Assembly (NCBI RefSeq): GCF_021129235.1
Contig: NZ_JAJOMA010000013.1
Location: forward strand, 1 to 64,000
Direction of reading: 5' to 3'
DNA length: 64,000 bases
Source of the DNA: Kineosporia mesophila
GTDB taxonomy: Bacteria; Actinomycetota; Actinomycetes; Actinomycetales; Kineosporiaceae
Shown here in pieces: positions 44,678 to 52,936 of the stretch; the first letter of the stretch is position 1; each line of letters begins with the position of its first letter. Below the pieces are notes generated by a model. It had not been told where the DNA came from. It searched no databases and worked only from the letters and a program-made list of their open reading frames with translations. The position numbers were made by a program, and so were the translations under genes.

Positions 44678-46530
44678 CACGAACCTCCGCGGGACGGTTG
44701 CTTCTTCGGGTCACCGGGACCGGGCGCGTCGCCGATGATCGGCTGCGGCCGGGTCACCGGGGGCACACCGGTGCTGTGCTCGCCGTGGGGTTCGCCGGAG
44801 CGCCCGGTGCCGTTACGTGGCGCCGAGACGGTGCGGGCCGGCCAGCCGGTGCGGCCCGGAACCGGCGCGGACTCAACCGGGGACTCAACCGGGGACTCAA
44901 CCGGGGACTCAACCGGGGACTCAACCGAGGGCCCGGCCGAGGGCCCGGCCGAGGGCCCGGCCGAAGACGTGGTCCGTGGACCAGCCGAAGACACGACCGA
45001 AGGCCCGATCGAAGACCTGGCCGATGGACCCGCCACAGAGCCGGCCGGGTTCTCGATGCTGAACCCACGCTCCGCGACCGGGCCGGATTCGCGCAAAGAC
45101 ACCGGTCGCACATGGGCACCGGCCGGATGACCGGCGCGGCGGGCCGGGCGGGACGGCAACAGGATCACACCGTGCACCTGAGCCCCGGCGTGACGCAGTT
45201 CGCGCACGATGGCAGTGATCTCGGGCAGGCGCGTGACCTTGCGCCGGATCACCAGCAGGACGGCCGAGCACGACGGGGCGAGCATGAGCGCCGTGCTCGG
45301 ATCGGTGACGTTGATGCCGTCCACCAGCACCACGTCGGCGTCGCCGGCCAGGGAGGTGAGGTCGGTACCGGCCTTGACCGCGCCCTCCTCACCGAAAGAC
45401 CGCACCGGGCCCGGCCGGTTCGGTGAGAACTCCAGCGCGCCCCGGTTGAGGGCGACGGCGTCGTCCGCGCACAGCAGCACGGTGCGGGTGTGGGCGCCGA
45501 CGGCCTCGGCCAGTTTCGAGACCAGGTCGGAGGAAACACTGTTGCGCACGGGCATGACCAGCACCGGGCTCATCCGGGCCGCGTTGAGCGGAGCGGCCAC
45601 CACCGCCCCGAGCCGGCGCAACGCCTCGGTCTCGGCCCCCGGGGAAGTCTTTCCGCGCCGGGTGGTGATTTCGGTGATGATGACCGGACCGAGCTCGGAC
45701 TCCACCTGCTCGCGGTCGCGCACCCGCTGGTCGGTGCGGTCACGCAGCAGCGCCAGCACCAGGCCACCGACCAGGCCGATGGCCAGGCCGGCGACGAGCA
45801 GCACGGGTCGCCCGATACCGGAGGCCCCGGACGGGGGCTGGGCCGAGCCGACCTGCTCACCGGCCTGCCGGGAGGCGCCGCCGAGCTGGGCCCGCTGCCC
45901 CCGCAGCTGCTGCAGCACGCTGCTCAGCGAGCTCACGCGGGCCTTGGCATTGGCCCGGGTGACCTCGTTCGTGCTGGTGATGGCCCGGTCCTGGGCCTCT
46001 TCCTGCTGCTGCGTCAGATCGTCGATCTGCCGGCCGAGTTCCTTGTCCAGCGCGTTGATCTGGGCCTTGATGGCGTCGGCCCGGTAGTTCAGGTACGCCT
46101 GGGCGAACGCGTCGGCGCCCTGGGCGGCCCGCTCGGGCGAGGTCGCGGTGAAGGCGATGCGGAGCACCTGGCTGTCGGCCGGGTTGGTGACTTTCACCCG
46201 GGAGATCAGGTCGGATGCCGACAGGTCACTCGTCATCAGCTCCGCGGCGCCGGCAGCGACCGAGCTGGAGGTCACCACCTCGGACTCGGTCGCGGGGTTC
46301 ACCGCCCGCACCGCCCCGGCGCTGGTGGTGAGCGGGTTGTCCGGGAGCGAGGCGAGCTTGACCACGGAACCGGCCGTGTAGCTGGGCGAGGCGGTGATGG
46401 ACCAGGCCGCGGCCAGCAGACCGCCGGCCACCGTGCACAGCATCAGGATGCCGACCCGGCGGCGCAGGGCGTGCAGCACCTGGCCCACCGTCACGGTCTG
46501 ACTGCCGGATGAGGAGTGCGTGGTGGTCAC
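44677..46530 (-). CDS. Wzz/chain-length-determinant protein with degenerate kinase-like domain
   Basis: The 617-residue protein has a Wzz domain with two membrane helices (about 28-48 and 243-262) enclosing an extracellular coiled region, then a cytoplasmic domain shaped like a bacterial tyrosine kinase. Where a Walker A is expected the sequence reads VMPVRNSVSSDLVSKLAEAVG in part, without GKT/S, so ATP-dependent kinase activity is unlikely. A VLVDGIN strand remains in the Walker B position. The tail is low-complexity with repeated ESPV and AGPS units and no tyrosine cluster. It probably sets polymer length without tyrosine phosphorylation. GTG 46530 has GGAGAG about 10 nt upstream. Confidence 0.88.
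   Translation of the reverse strand: MTTTHSSSGSQTVTVGQVLHALRRRVGILMLCTVAGGLLAAAWSITASPSYTAGSVVKLASLPDNPLTTSAGAVRAVNPATESEVVTSSSVAAGAAELMTSDLSASDLISRVKVTNPADSQVLRIAFTATSPERAAQGADAFAQAYLNYRADAIKAQINALDKELGRQIDDLTQQQEEAQDRAITSTNEVTRANAKARVSSLSSVLQQLRGQRAQLGGASRQAGEQVGSAQPPSGASGIGRPVLLVAGLAIGLVGGLVLALLRDRTDQRVRDREQVESELGPVIITEITTRRGKTSPGAETEALRRLGAVVAAPLNAARMSPVLVMPVRNSVSSDLVSKLAEAVGAHTRTVLLCADDAVALNRGALEFSPNRPGPVRSFGEEGAVKAGTDLTSLAGDADVVLVDGINVTDPSTALMLAPSCSAVLLVIRRKVTRLPEITAIVRELRHAGAQVHGVILLPSRPARRAGHPAGAHVRPVSLRESGPVAERGFSIENPAGSVAGPSARSSIGPSVVSSAGPRTTSSAGPSAGPSAGPSVESPVESPVESPVESPVESAPVPGRTGWPARTVSAPRNGTGRSGEPHGEHSTGVPPVTRPQPIIGDAPGPGDPKKQPSRGGS
44870..44964. repeat. 12-bp tandem repeats in the Wzz-like C-terminus
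   Basis: Five copies of GACTCAACCGGG are followed by three copies of GAGGGCCCGGCC. Both are in-frame and encode the repeated ESPV and AGPS units of the protein tail. They are not a CRISPR array. Confidence 0.85.
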
Positions 46531-46536
46531 CCGCGA

Positions 46537-46989
46537 TCAGCTCTCCGCCGACGCGGACGCCGTGGCCGGGCTCAGCAACTTTTCCAGGGCCTTCCGCAGC
46601 ATGCTGCTGGAAGTGTGAACCGTGTAAGGGAAGTAGACGATCTCCACGCCCACCGAGGCGAAGTCCCGCTCGAGCTTGTCGCCCTTCGGGGTGCCTCTCC
46701 AGTCATCTCCCTTGAACAGGATGTCGAATCTGACATCCTTCCAGGTGTCGAGCTTTTCGGGCTTGACCTCGGCCACGGCCTCGTCGACGCAGGCGATGCT
46801 GCGGACGATCTCGAGCCGCTCGATCAGCGGGACGACGGGCATCCGGCCCTTGGCCCGCAGAGCCATCTCGTCGGACACCACGCCGACGATCAGGCGGTCG
46901 CAGCGGGCCGCGGCGTGCCGGAGGATGTTGAGGTGCCCGATGTGAAACATGTCGTAGACACCTGGCGCATAGCCGACCCGCAGAGTCAT
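46537..46989 (-). CDS. TagD/GCT-like cytidylyltransferase
   Basis: The 150-residue protein is a nucleotidyltransferase with the signature GYAPGVYDMFHIGHLNILRHA (HxGH) and HTSSSMLRKAL (the RTxGISTT equivalent appears altered). The closest class is glycerol-3-phosphate or related alcohol-phosphate cytidylyltransferase, producing a CDP-alcohol. ATG 46989 has GGGG upstream. It lies 6 bp ahead of the Wzz-like gene on the same strand and is divergent from a CDP-alcohol phosphatidyltransferase gene, its likely metabolic partner. Confidence 0.88.
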   Translation of the reverse strand: MTLRVGYAPGVYDMFHIGHLNILRHAAARCDRLIVGVVSDEMALRAKGRMPVVPLIERLEIVRSIACVDEAVAEVKPEKLDTWKDVRFDILFKGDDWRGTPKGDKLERDFASVGVEIVYFPYTVHTSSSMLRKALEKLLSPATASASAES

Positions 46990-47331
46990 CTCATCCCCAA
47001 AGATGTTGTCCGGCACCGCCCTACGCGGCGACTGCTCCTTTTCGACGACCTGGCGATCTGCGGTGAGCACCCGACGCTGAGCTGTGGATTGACTGTAAAC
47101 GCCTGAATGACCGTTTGGAGTACTTTTCCCTAACTTTGTCGTACCTTGAGGTTGCGCCACCTCGGTCGATGGCGACTTCCGCGTCCTGCTGGGCGGCCCT
47201 CCCCAGGGAAGATCAAGGATTCGTGCCCTGTCAACCACTAGTTCATGATCTAGGCCCTTTGTGTGTTTGGCGTTGTTCACCCGCTTTTCAGTGACACCAA
47301 GCGGTGTCACGTTCGCCTCAGGAGTGCTCCC
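46990..47331. promoter_or_regulatory. Divergent 342-bp control region with an 8-bp inverted repeat
   Basis: No gene is convincing here. The region is AT-richer around 47080-47150 (including CCCTAACTTTGTCG). A perfect inverted repeat GTGACACC-AAGC-GGTGTCAC lies at 47291-47310, just before the CAGGAG site of the rightward gene, and may be an operator or an mRNA hairpin. Confidence 0.45.
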
Positions 47332-48072
47332 ATGGTCGTCTCCGCCGATCCTCCGGCTCCCGTCCTCACCTACGCCGAGGCCGTCTCGCGGCTGCGGTTC
47401 GCCCAGAAGCCCAAGGCCCAGACTCCCGCCTACCTACGATTCGTGAACCGGCGGCTGGGGGGTTACCTGGCGGCCGCGTCGTTCGTGCGGGGCTGGACTC
47501 CGAACCGCCTGACCGCGATCAGCGCGGCCCTCTCGCTGGTGGGCGTGATCGCGGTGATGCTGGTCGAACCATCCTGGTGGCTGGGGATACTGGTTTCCGT
47601 CGCACTGCTGGCCGGTTTCGCGTTCGACTCCGCCGACGGCCAGCTCGCCCGGTTGCGTGGTGGCGGGTCGCCGGTCGGCGAATGGCTCGACCACGTGGTC
47701 GACGCCGTGAAGTCCTGTCTCTTGCACTCGGCCGTGGCGATCAGTGCCTACCGATTCGTCCCGGACCTCTCCGGCTGGGTGCTCCTGCTCCCGCTCGTGT
47801 TCCTGACCGCCTACGTGGCCTTGGCTTTCGGGTCGATGCTGCGTGACCAGTTGCTGCGGGCCCAGGCCGGCGGGCGCCCGGCGGAGACCGGCGACTCACT
47901 GGTGCGGGGCCTGCTGCTCCTGCCCGTCGACTACGGCACGCTCGGCCTCGCCTTCCTCCTGCTCGGTGCGCCCAGGGTCTTCCTCGTCGTCTACGGGATC
48001 CTGGCGCTGCTCAACGTCCTCTTCGACCTCCGGCTGCTCGTGCGCACGTTCCGGCAGCTCAGCGCCGTCTGA
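47332..48072 (+). CDS. CDP-alcohol phosphatidyltransferase
   Basis: The 246-residue membrane protein transfers a phospho-alcohol from a CDP-alcohol to an acceptor or the reverse. The full family motif D-G-x2-A-R-x8-G-x3-D-x3-D is present as DGQLARL followed by GEWLDHVVD. About five to six membrane helices surround it. Divergence from the cytidylyltransferase suggests the two form a short pathway for a phosphodiester-linked lipid or glycan decoration; the alcohol is unknown. ATG 47332 follows CAGGAG. Confidence 0.9.
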   Translation: MVVSADPPAPVLTYAEAVSRLRFAQKPKAQTPAYLRFVNRRLGGYLAAASFVRGWTPNRLTAISAALSLVGVIAVMLVEPSWWLGILVSVALLAGFAFDSADGQLARLRGGGSPVGEWLDHVVDAVKSCLLHSAVAISAYRFVPDLSGWVLLLPLVFLTAYVALAFGSMLRDQLLRAQAGGRPAETGDSLVRGLLLLPVDYGTLGLAFLLLGAPRVFLVVYGILALLNVLFDLRLLVRTFRQLSAV

Positions 48073-48173
48073 CCAAAAACCTCAAAGCGTGTCCGAGTTC
48101 GTTCATCGGGAGCTACCTTTCGTGCATGTGGCCGGGCGAAGACGCCGGCCGTGGGTGAACTGGGGGTTCGTCG

Positions 48174-50435
48174 ATGAACGGATTCAGACGCCTGTCATTG
48201 TTCGCCGTGGGGCTATTGTCCGCGGTCTCCGTCGCTCTCGTCCCGGCCGGCCCCGCGCAGGCGGTACAGGGTTCCGCGCCCGGGTCGGCCGCTCCGAGCT
48301 GGCAGACCAACGGGGTGGTGCGCGCCATTGCCGCCGCCAACGGAAATGTCTATGTCGCAGGAGACTTCACCCGGGTCCGGCCGCCCGGCGCGGCCTCCGG
48401 CGCGAACGAGACCACCCGCAACTACCTGGCCGCCTTCAACGCCACGACCGGCGCCCTGGTGGCCTCGTTCAACGCGAACCTGAACGGCCTGGTGCGTTCG
48501 CTCGACGTCAGCCCGGACGGTGCCACGCTCTACGTCGCGGGCGACTTCACCTCGGCCGGGGGTGCGAGCCGCAGCCGGGTGGCCGCGTTCAGCACCTCCA
48601 CCGGCAGCCTCACCAGCTGGGCCCCGGTCGCCGACTACCGGGTCTACGCCGTCACCGCGGGCAGCTCGTCCGTCTATCTGGGCGGCGGGTTCGGCCGGGT
48701 GAACAACGTCTCCCGGCTGCGGCTGGCCCGGGTCAACACCACCACCGGGGCGACGGTCACGGCGTTCAACGCCTCGGCCGACGGCGTGGTCTACGGCCTC
48801 GACCTCTCGGCCGCTGAGGACAAGCTCTACGTGGCGGGGGCTTTCGACAGTCTGGACGGCGACGCGACGTACGACCGGGCCGGTGCGCTGGACGCCACCG
48901 ACGGCACGCTCGAGCCGTTCGGGGCCGGCTCGGTGATCCCCACGGCCAGCAGCGCCTGCTCGGTGCAGATCAAAGCGGTCACGGTGGATGGGGACTCGGC
49001 CTACTTCGGGGCCGAAGGCTCCGGGGGTGGCTGCTTCGACGGGACGTTCGCGGCGAACCAGTCGGACGGATCGCTGAAGTGGGTGAGCCGGTGCCTGGGG
49101 GCGACGCAGGGGCTCACCGTGCTGAACGGTCTGCTCTACACCGGGTCCCACTCGCACGACTGCACGGGTGACGCCTCGTTCGATCCCGATGCCTTCCCCG
49201 AGAGCGGCTGGTCCAACGGGTTGTCGCGGCACCTGCTCTCCCGGTCGACCGACACCGGCGCGGTGGGCAGCTGGTACCCGAACACGAACGGCGGCACCGG
49301 AGCCGGTCTGGGCCCGCGGGTGCTGGCCACCGACGGCAACCAGGTCTTCGTCGGCGGCGAGTTCACCACCGTGAACAATGTTGCGCAGCAGGGCTTCACC
49401 CGGTTCTCGCCGGCCGCGAGCCCGGTCGCCCTACCGGCCCGCCCGGCTGCACCCGTCGCGGTCGCCCGGGGAGGGGGCCGGATCTCGGTCTTCGTCCAGT
49501 CCCCGCTCGACCTGGACGACACCGATCTGGTGGTGCGGCTGTACCGCGACAACGGCACCACACCGATCGCGACGCAGGACGTGCACTCCCTGTTCTGGCG
49601 TCAGCCGGTAGCCGCGTTCGAAGACGCCGGCCTGGCCAACGGCAGCAGTCACACCTACGCGGTGGACGTGGCTCAGGCCAACGGTACCGGGGTCAGCCCG
49701 CGGGCGACGTCGGCCGCGGTCACGGTGGCGAACAGCAGTCCGTCGTACCAGGCCGCGGTCGAGGCCGATTCACCGTCCCTGTACTGGCGTCTGGGGCAGT
49801 CGGCCGGGCCGGTGGCGGCCGATCACTCCGACCAGCTCGACGGTGGGACCTTCGCCGGGGGAGTCACCCGGGGTCAGTCCGGGGCGGTTGCCGGCGACAC
49901 GGCGGTCACCTTCAACGGCAGCACGGGTTACGTCTCGAGTGAGAAGACGCAGCCGGCCCCGTCGTCGTTCAGCGTCGAGGCCTGGGTGCGCACCACCACC
50001 GGGTCGGGTGGCCGGATCGTCGGCTTCGGCAACAACCGCGGGGGGATCGACTTCAGCGGTAACCCGGCCGTCAGCAGCCAGTACGACAAGCACCTGTACA
50101 TGACCGACGACGGACGGATCACGTTCGGCGTGTACACCGGCGGCTTCGCCACGCTCACCAGCACCGCCCCGCTGAACGACGACGGCTGGCATCACGTCGT
50201 CGGGACCCAGGGCGCGAACGGGATGCGACTGTACGTCGACGGCGAGTTGCAGGGCCAGAACACCACCACGGTGAACCAGTCGTACAACGGGTACTGGCGC
50301 GTCGGCGGTGACAACCTGAACAGCTGGCCGAACCAGCCCACCAGCCAGTTCTTCAACGGCCGCATCGACGAGGTGGCGGTGTACCCGACGGCCCTGTCGG
50401 CCGCCGCGGTCGCGGCGCACTACGCAGCGTCCTGA
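48174..50435 (+). CDS. Secreted beta-propeller / Fn3-like / LamG protein
   Basis: The 753-residue secreted protein has a signal peptide cleaved near AQA30. Residues about 40-420 are repeated VYVAGDFT, LYVAGDFTSAGG, VYLGGGFGRV, LYVAGAFDSL and VFVGGEFTTVNN units, the same propeller type as in the fibrinogen-like protein at 33462. A short beta domain (about 425-520) leads to a LamG/concanavalin domain (about 525-753) with WVRTTTGSGGRIVGFG and DGWHHVVGTQ. No catalytic motif is seen; glycan or surface binding is inferred. It closes the polysaccharide locus and is followed by palindromic repeat D. Confidence 0.87.
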   Translation: MNGFRRLSLFAVGLLSAVSVALVPAGPAQAVQGSAPGSAAPSWQTNGVVRAIAAANGNVYVAGDFTRVRPPGAASGANETTRNYLAAFNATTGALVASFNANLNGLVRSLDVSPDGATLYVAGDFTSAGGASRSRVAAFSTSTGSLTSWAPVADYRVYAVTAGSSSVYLGGGFGRVNNVSRLRLARVNTTTGATVTAFNASADGVVYGLDLSAAEDKLYVAGAFDSLDGDATYDRAGALDATDGTLEPFGAGSVIPTASSACSVQIKAVTVDGDSAYFGAEGSGGGCFDGTFAANQSDGSLKWVSRCLGATQGLTVLNGLLYTGSHSHDCTGDASFDPDAFPESGWSNGLSRHLLSRSTDTGAVGSWYPNTNGGTGAGLGPRVLATDGNQVFVGGEFTTVNNVAQQGFTRFSPAASPVALPARPAAPVAVARGGGRISVFVQSPLDLDDTDLVVRLYRDNGTTPIATQDVHSLFWRQPVAAFEDAGLANGSSHTYAVDVAQANGTGVSPRATSAAVTVANSSPSYQAAVEADSPSLYWRLGQSAGPVAADHSDQLDGGTFAGGVTRGQSGAVAGDTAVTFNGSTGYVSSEKTQPAPSSFSVEAWVRTTTGSGGRIVGFGNNRGGIDFSGNPAVSSQYDKHLYMTDDGRITFGVYTGGFATLTSTAPLNDDGWHHVVGTQGANGMRLYVDGELQGQNTTTVNQSYNGYWRVGGDNLNSWPNQPTSQFFNGRIDEVAVYPTALSAAAVAAHYAAS

Positions 50436-50443
50436 ATCCTGTT

Positions 50444-50487
50444 CGTGATCGTGCAAAGGTTCCCCGGGGAACCTTTGCACGATCACG
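50444..50487. repeat. Palindromic repeat D (44 bp, perfect)
   Basis: A perfect 22-bp inverted repeat without spacer starts CGTGATCGTGCAAAGG and ends with its exact inverse. It lies 9 bp after the stop of the propeller/LamG gene. The core of the longer elements is missing. Confidence 0.88.
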
Positions 50488-50547
50488 GACGAAGGGCTGT
50501 GGGAGTGCCTGCTCGCGCTCCGGCCTGCTCTGATGCAGAATAGTTGC

Positions 50548-51594
50548 GTGAGCAACGACTCGAACGCGTCCAACTCGACGGCCGGCGCCTACGTGACCTC
50601 CGGACAGGAATTCACGCGCGACACCAACTACATCACCACCCGGATCACCCGGGACGGTGCCGAGGGCTATCCGGTCGAACCGGGTCGCTACCGCCTGGTG
50701 GTGGCGCGGGCGTGTCCGTGGGCCAACCGCGCCATCATCGTGCGCCGGCTCCTGGGCCTGGAAGACGCGATCTCGATGGGCGTCTGCGGTCCGACCCACG
50801 ACGCGCGCAGCTGGACCTTCGACCTCGACGAGGGCGGCGTCGACCCGGTGCTGGGCATCCCCCGCATCCAGGATGCCTACTTCGCCCGGTTCCCCGACTA
50901 TCCGCGCGGCATCACGGTTCCCGCGATCGTCGACGTGCCGACCGGTCAGGTGGTCACCAACAACTACCCGCAGATCACCCTCGACCTCTCCACCGAGTGG
51001 ACGCAGTTCCACCGGGAGGGTGCGCCCCAGCTCTACCCCGAGCACCTGCGGGCCGAGATCGACGAGGTCGCGCTACGGGTGTTCAAGGATGTCAACAACG
51101 GGGTCTACCGCTGTGGTTTCGCGGGTGACCAGAAGTCGTACGAGCGGGCCTACCAGCGGTTGTTCGATGCGATGGACTGGCTGGAAGAGCGCCTGACGAG
51201 CCGGCGCTACCTGGTCGGCGACACCATCACCGAGGCCGACGTGCGGCTGTTCACCACGCTGGCCCGCTTCGACCCGGTCTACCACGGGCACTTCAAGTGC
51301 AACCGGCAGAAGCTGACCGAGTTTCCCGCCCTCTGGGGCTACGCGCGAGACCTGTTCCAGACCCCGGGTTTCGGCGACACGACCGACTTCGACCAGATCA
51401 AGAAGCACTACTACGTGGTGCACGAGGACATCAACCCGACGAAGATCGTCCCGGCCGGCCCGGCCCTGGACAACTGGCTCACGCCGCACCACCGCGAGCA
51501 GCTCGGCGGCCGTCCCTTCGGTGACGGCACCCCGCCCGGTCCGGTGCGTGAGGACGAGCGGGTGCCTGCCGCCCACACACCTCTGGTGGCCTGA
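50548..51594 (+). CDS. Glutathionyl-hydroquinone reductase-like (GST superfamily)
   Basis: The 348-residue protein has a thioredoxin-like N-terminal domain with ARACPWANR, where Cys56 is the active-site thiol of the CPWA motif of Xi-class GSTs (YqjG/ECM4). A helical C-terminal domain contains YLVGDTITEADVRLFTTLARFD. The family reduces glutathionyl-hydroquinones; actinobacteria mostly use mycothiol, so the natural thiol may differ. GTG 50548 has CAGAAT 6 nt upstream (possible leaderless -10); ATG 50533 is the alternative start. Confidence 0.88.
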   Translation: MSNDSNASNSTAGAYVTSGQEFTRDTNYITTRITRDGAEGYPVEPGRYRLVVARACPWANRAIIVRRLLGLEDAISMGVCGPTHDARSWTFDLDEGGVDPVLGIPRIQDAYFARFPDYPRGITVPAIVDVPTGQVVTNNYPQITLDLSTEWTQFHREGAPQLYPEHLRAEIDEVALRVFKDVNNGVYRCGFAGDQKSYERAYQRLFDAMDWLEERLTSRRYLVGDTITEADVRLFTTLARFDPVYHGHFKCNRQKLTEFPALWGYARDLFQTPGFGDTTDFDQIKKHYYVVHEDINPTKIVPAGPALDNWLTPHHREQLGGRPFGDGTPPGPVREDERVPAAHTPLVA

Positions 51595-51604
51595 GAAGTC
51601 AAGA

Positions 51605-51752
51605 TTGAGGACGTCGCCAAGCCTCCCCGAGGCTCGGTACCGTCCGCTGGGGTCGGTGTCGGGGAAGGTTCGCATGATCACGGCCAGGAAGAACCCCGTG
51701 ATCATGCGAACCTTCCCCGACCCGGGAGACCGGGGCTCAACGTCGTCCTCAA
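51605..51752. repeat. Palindromic repeat E: inverted-core element in a nested palindrome
   Basis: A perfect 24-bp inverted repeat (51660-51683 and 51696-51719, spacer 12 nt) contains the CATGATCACG word on the inside rather than at the ends. It is nested in an outer pair TTGAGGACG (51605-51613) and CGTCCTCAA (51744-51752). It fills the gap between two convergent genes. Confidence 0.82.
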
Positions 51753-51760
51753 GCAAGAAA

Positions 51761-52936
51761 TCAGACGGCCTGCCCCTTACCTCCTGCCGCGTAGGCCACG
51801 TCGCGCAGGTCCACGTACTGCGGGCGCAGGTCGGCCGAGTTGTCGTGCCGGGCCAGCTCGAGCGCCATCTGGGCCGCCGAGGCGAGCGTGACGTGCCGGT
51901 ACCAGCCCCGCCAGCTGCGCACCTCGTAGTGCCCCAGCCCGGTCTTCTGCTTGACCGCCCGGCAGTGCGCGGCAGCCCCCTCGATGAGCTGCACGATGGG
52001 TACCACTTCGGCCAGGCCGGCGTGGGGGCGCAGGTAGGCCGTGTAGTACGACCGGGCCCGGGCGTTGCGGCTGGTGCCCGAGAGCATCAGGTACGACATC
52101 TCGATGCGCGAGGGGTCGGAGCTGCGGGTGGAGAAACGGTGCAGCACCGTGTTGCGTAACTGGAGCATCTCGTGACCCGGTGGCATCGGAGTGGTGCCGT
52201 TGGGCTGGCTCGACTCGTCGGTGATGGCTCGTCCGACGCCACCGGCCTGCATCTCGCCGGCACTGCCCGCGACCAGGTGCTGAACCCCGTAACGCCGTAA
52301 GAGGCGATGAAGGATGTTCTTCTCGGTGCACACGAGATTGCAGGCCACCCAGACCGGGCGGATGGAACTTTCCCAGGCCCGGCGAATCATCTCCGCCGCG
52401 ATCGCGGACTTGCTGCGGTAAACCACTTCGGGCGGGATCTGGGCCTGCTCCCGGCGTTGTGGGTCGCTCACCCAGGAGGGCGGCAGATACAGCTCGGAGT
52501 CGATCAGGAATGCCTGCCGGTCGGCGGTCAGGTAGAAGAGCAGCAGGCCGATCTGGCAGTTCTCCACGCGCTGGGTGTCGTGACTGTACTGACGTTCGAC
52601 CGCCACCGCGTTGCGGCCCTTTTTGGGGAAGGCGATCTCGGTGAGGAACAGGGTGCCGCCGGTACGGCCGCCCGCCTGAATCGCAATGGCGCGCAGTTCC
52701 TCCCGGACGGAGAACTCGTCCCAGCGGGCCGAGGTGAGCAATCTCTGCACACCGTCGGCACGAATTTCCCCGGAATAATGACCGACTGTCTCGCCCCGCC
52801 GGAGACCGGCGGTATGTGCTCTGGGCAGATCGACAAGATAGTTCCAGGCGCGCTTACGCGGTTCGGCGCGGCTGAAATTGTGTGCGATCCGATCGTAGAC
52901 GACCTTCAGTGATCTCTCGTACGCGGGATCGTGCAC
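51761..52936 (-). CDS. IS701-like transposase homologue, catalytic residues substituted
   Basis: The 391-residue protein keeps IS701-family landmarks: DGVQRLLTSARWDEFSVREELR, KKGRNAVAVERQYS, RVENCQIGLLLFY, LIDSELYLPPSWVSD and the C-terminal GLGHYEVRSWRGWYRHVTLA. At the three DDE positions it differs: the first Asp is Thr99 (LTEI for VDET), the second is Asn200 (WVACN for WVTGD), and the Glu-Glu pair before the last motif is Ala-Ala (about 322-323). It is full length with no frameshift, so it looks domesticated rather than decayed. No terminal inverted repeats or target duplications are seen. GTG 52936 follows GGAGGGG. Confidence 0.8.
   Translation of the reverse strand: MHDPAYERSLKVVYDRIAHNFSRAEPRKRAWNYLVDLPRAHTAGLRRGETVGHYSGEIRADGVQRLLTSARWDEFSVREELRAIAIQAGGRTGGTLFLTEIAFPKKGRNAVAVERQYSHDTQRVENCQIGLLLFYLTADRQAFLIDSELYLPPSWVSDPQRREQAQIPPEVVYRSKSAIAAEMIRRAWESSIRPVWVACNLVCTEKNILHRLLRRYGVQHLVAGSAGEMQAGGVGRAITDESSQPNGTTPMPPGHEMLQLRNTVLHRFSTRSSDPSRIEMSYLMLSGTSRNARARSYYTAYLRPHAGLAEVVPIVQLIEGAAAHCRAVKQKTGLGHYEVRSWRGWYRHVTLASAAQMALELARHDNSADLRPQYVDLRDVAYAAGGKGQAV

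Noticed and set aside
44870-44964. Short regular repeats considered as a CRISPR array
   Set aside because: The units are 12 bp, in frame, without spacers, and encode a low-complexity protein tail.
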